Shown: piece after piece, positions 35,515 to 36,455 of the stretch
Position numbering within the stretch: the first letter of the stretch is position 1
Layout: every line of letters starts with the position of its first letter
DNA from: Arthrobacter mangrovi
Lineage (GTDB): Bacteria > Actinomycetota > Actinomycetes > Actinomycetales > Micrococcaceae
Length of the DNA stretch: 36,455 nucleotides
NCBI RefSeq assembly: GCF_026011795.1
Contig: NZ_BRVS01000016.1
Coordinates: 1 to 36,455 of the forward strand
Direction: 5' to 3'
Notes under the pieces: model-generated
What the model saw: the letters and a program-made list of their open reading frames with translations, nothing else
The model's database searches: none
Told to the model about the DNA's origin: nothing
Made by a program: the position numbers and the translations under genes

Positions 35515-36455
35515 ATGGTTCATAAGGTCAAGGCCGTTGTGGCCAAAGAGAAGAACGCCCCGGTCAGCATCGAGACCATCCTCGTGCCGGACCCGGGCCC
35601 GGGCGAGGCCCTGGTCGACATCCTCACCTGCGGCGTCTGCCACACCGACCTGCACTACAAGCAGGGCGGCATCGGCGAGGACTTCCCCTACCTCCTGGGC
35701 CACGAAGCCACCGGCACCGTCGCCGCCATCGGCGAGAACGTCACCGAAGTCGCCGTCGGCGACCGCGTCATCCTCAACTGGCGCGCGGTCTGCGGCCAGT
35801 GCCGCGCCTGCGCCAAAGGCCAGCCGCAATACTGCTTCAACACCCACAACGCCACCCAAAAAATGACCCTCGAAGACGGCACCGAACTATCCCCGGCCCT
35901 GGGCATCGGCGCGTTCGCCGAGAAAACCCTCGTCGCCGCCGGCCAGTGCACCAAGGTCGACCCCGACGCCGACCCCGCCGCCGTCGGCCTGCTCGGCTGC
36001 GGCGTCATGGCCGGCATCGGCGCCGCGATCAACACCGGCGACGTCAAACGCGGCGAATCCGTCGCCGTGATCGGCTGCGGCGGCGTCGGCATCGCCGCCA
36101 TCGCCGGCGCCAAACTCGCCGGAGCGACCACGATCATCGCCGTCGACATCGACGACAACAAAATCGACATGGCCAAACAACTCGGCGCGACCCACGGCGT
36201 CAACTCCAGGGAACAGGACCCCGTCGACGCGATCCGCGACCTCACCGGCGGATTCGGCGCCGACGTCGTCATCGAAGCCGTCGGCCGCCCCGAAACCTAC
36301 AAGCAGGCCTTCTACGCCCGCGACCTCGCCGGCCGTGTCGTCCTCGTCGGCGTGCCCACCCCGGACATGACCCTCGAACTGCCCCTGCTCGACGTCTTCG
36401 GCCGCGGCGGATCCCTGAAATCCTCCTGGTACGGCGACTGCCTCCCCTCCCGGGA
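35515..36455 (+). CDS. mscR: S-(hydroxymethyl)mycothiol dehydrogenase, partial (cut by window end)
   Basis: About 313 residues are present; the frame runs off the window without a stop and the C-terminus (about 50 residues by family length) is missing. It is a zinc dehydrogenase that oxidises the mycothiol-formaldehyde adduct, the actinobacterial counterpart of glutathione-dependent formaldehyde dehydrogenase. Catalytic C42 ([11 protein letters not shown]) and H63-E64 (LGHEATG), structural cysteines C93, C96, C99 and C107, and [19 protein letters not shown] are seen. The ATG at 35515 matches the family start MVHKVKAVV; an in-frame ATG at 35494 overlaps the AAAGGA ribosome-binding site. Lysine codon use shifts from AAG to mainly AAA after about 35810. 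Confidence 0.94.
   Translation, partial: MVHKVKAVVAKEKNAPVSIETILVPDPGPGEALVDILTCGVCHTDLHYKQGGIGEDFPYLLGHEATGTVAAIGENVTEVAVGDRVILNWRAVCGQCRACAKGQPQYCFNTHNATQKMTLEDGTELSPALGIGAFAEKTLVAAGQCTKVDPDADPAAVGLLGCGVMAGIGAAINTGDVKRGESVAVIGCGGVGIAAIAGAKLAGATTIIAVDIDDNKIDMAKQLGATHGVNSREQDPVDAIRDLTGGFGADVVIEAVGRPETYKQAFYARDLAGRVVLVGVPTPDMTLELPLLDVFGRGGSLKSSWYGDCLPSR

Overview
The window is high-GC DNA with dense, mostly single-copy genes, GTG/TTG starts, mycothiol-dependent detoxification and a dimethylglycine oxidase very close to the Arthrobacter globiformis enzyme. Together these point to an Arthrobacter-like member of the Micrococcaceae (Actinomycetota). I see no phage, transposon, CRISPR array or plasmid gene. 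This is chromosomal sequence with one accessory catabolic block at the right end.

Layout. 1-5.1 kb: small membrane protein, cold-shock-domain protein, DUF3027 protein, MFS exporter, serC (reverse) and a DtxR/IdeR-type metalloregulator. 5.1-7.6 kb: two exported cell-wall hydrolases (M23 and NlpC/P60), each behind its own ydaO-type (cyclic di-AMP) riboswitch. 7.7-13.7 kb: HNH nuclease, then a molybdenum-cofactor/formate-dehydrogenase run (mobA, DUF6457, moeA, fdhD, FdhF/YdeP-type oxidoreductase). 13.8-17.0 kb: ABC exporter and ROK regulator. 17.0-17.6 kb: a gene-free stretch with a strong promoter, a foldable region ending in a large two-tier hairpin (candidate structured ncRNA) and tRNA-Arg(CCU). 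17.6-24.3 kb: small membrane protein, pcrA helicase, MscS channel, sucC-sucD. 24.4-27.8 kb: zinc alcohol dehydrogenase, aquaporin, glutathione-independent formaldehyde dehydrogenase. 27.8-36.4 kb: dimethylglycine oxidase, BCCT transporter and Rieske ferredoxin on the minus strand, divergent from a ferredoxin reductase, a Rieske oxygenase and S-(hydroxymethyl)mycothiol dehydrogenase (cut by the window end).

The right-hand block reads as a glycine betaine catabolic unit. The BCCT carrier imports betaine. The Rieske oxygenase, fed by the ferredoxin and its reductase, would remove one methyl as formaldehyde to give dimethylglycine. Dimethylglycine oxidase then makes sarcosine and transfers the one-carbon unit to tetrahydrofolate, or releases it as formaldehyde. 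Two unrelated formaldehyde dehydrogenases flank the block and oxidise what escapes. The oxygenase substrate is inferred from context; the other steps rest on recognisable families.

The most noteworthy items are the candidate ncRNA at 17.1-17.4 kb, the repeated riboswitch-plus-export-leader module at 5.1-7.0 kb, the apparently three-component betaine demethylase with a palindromic operator in its divergent promoter region, and the pairing of a water-type aquaporin with formaldehyde dehydrogenase. All functional statements come from reading the sequence; no database search was run.
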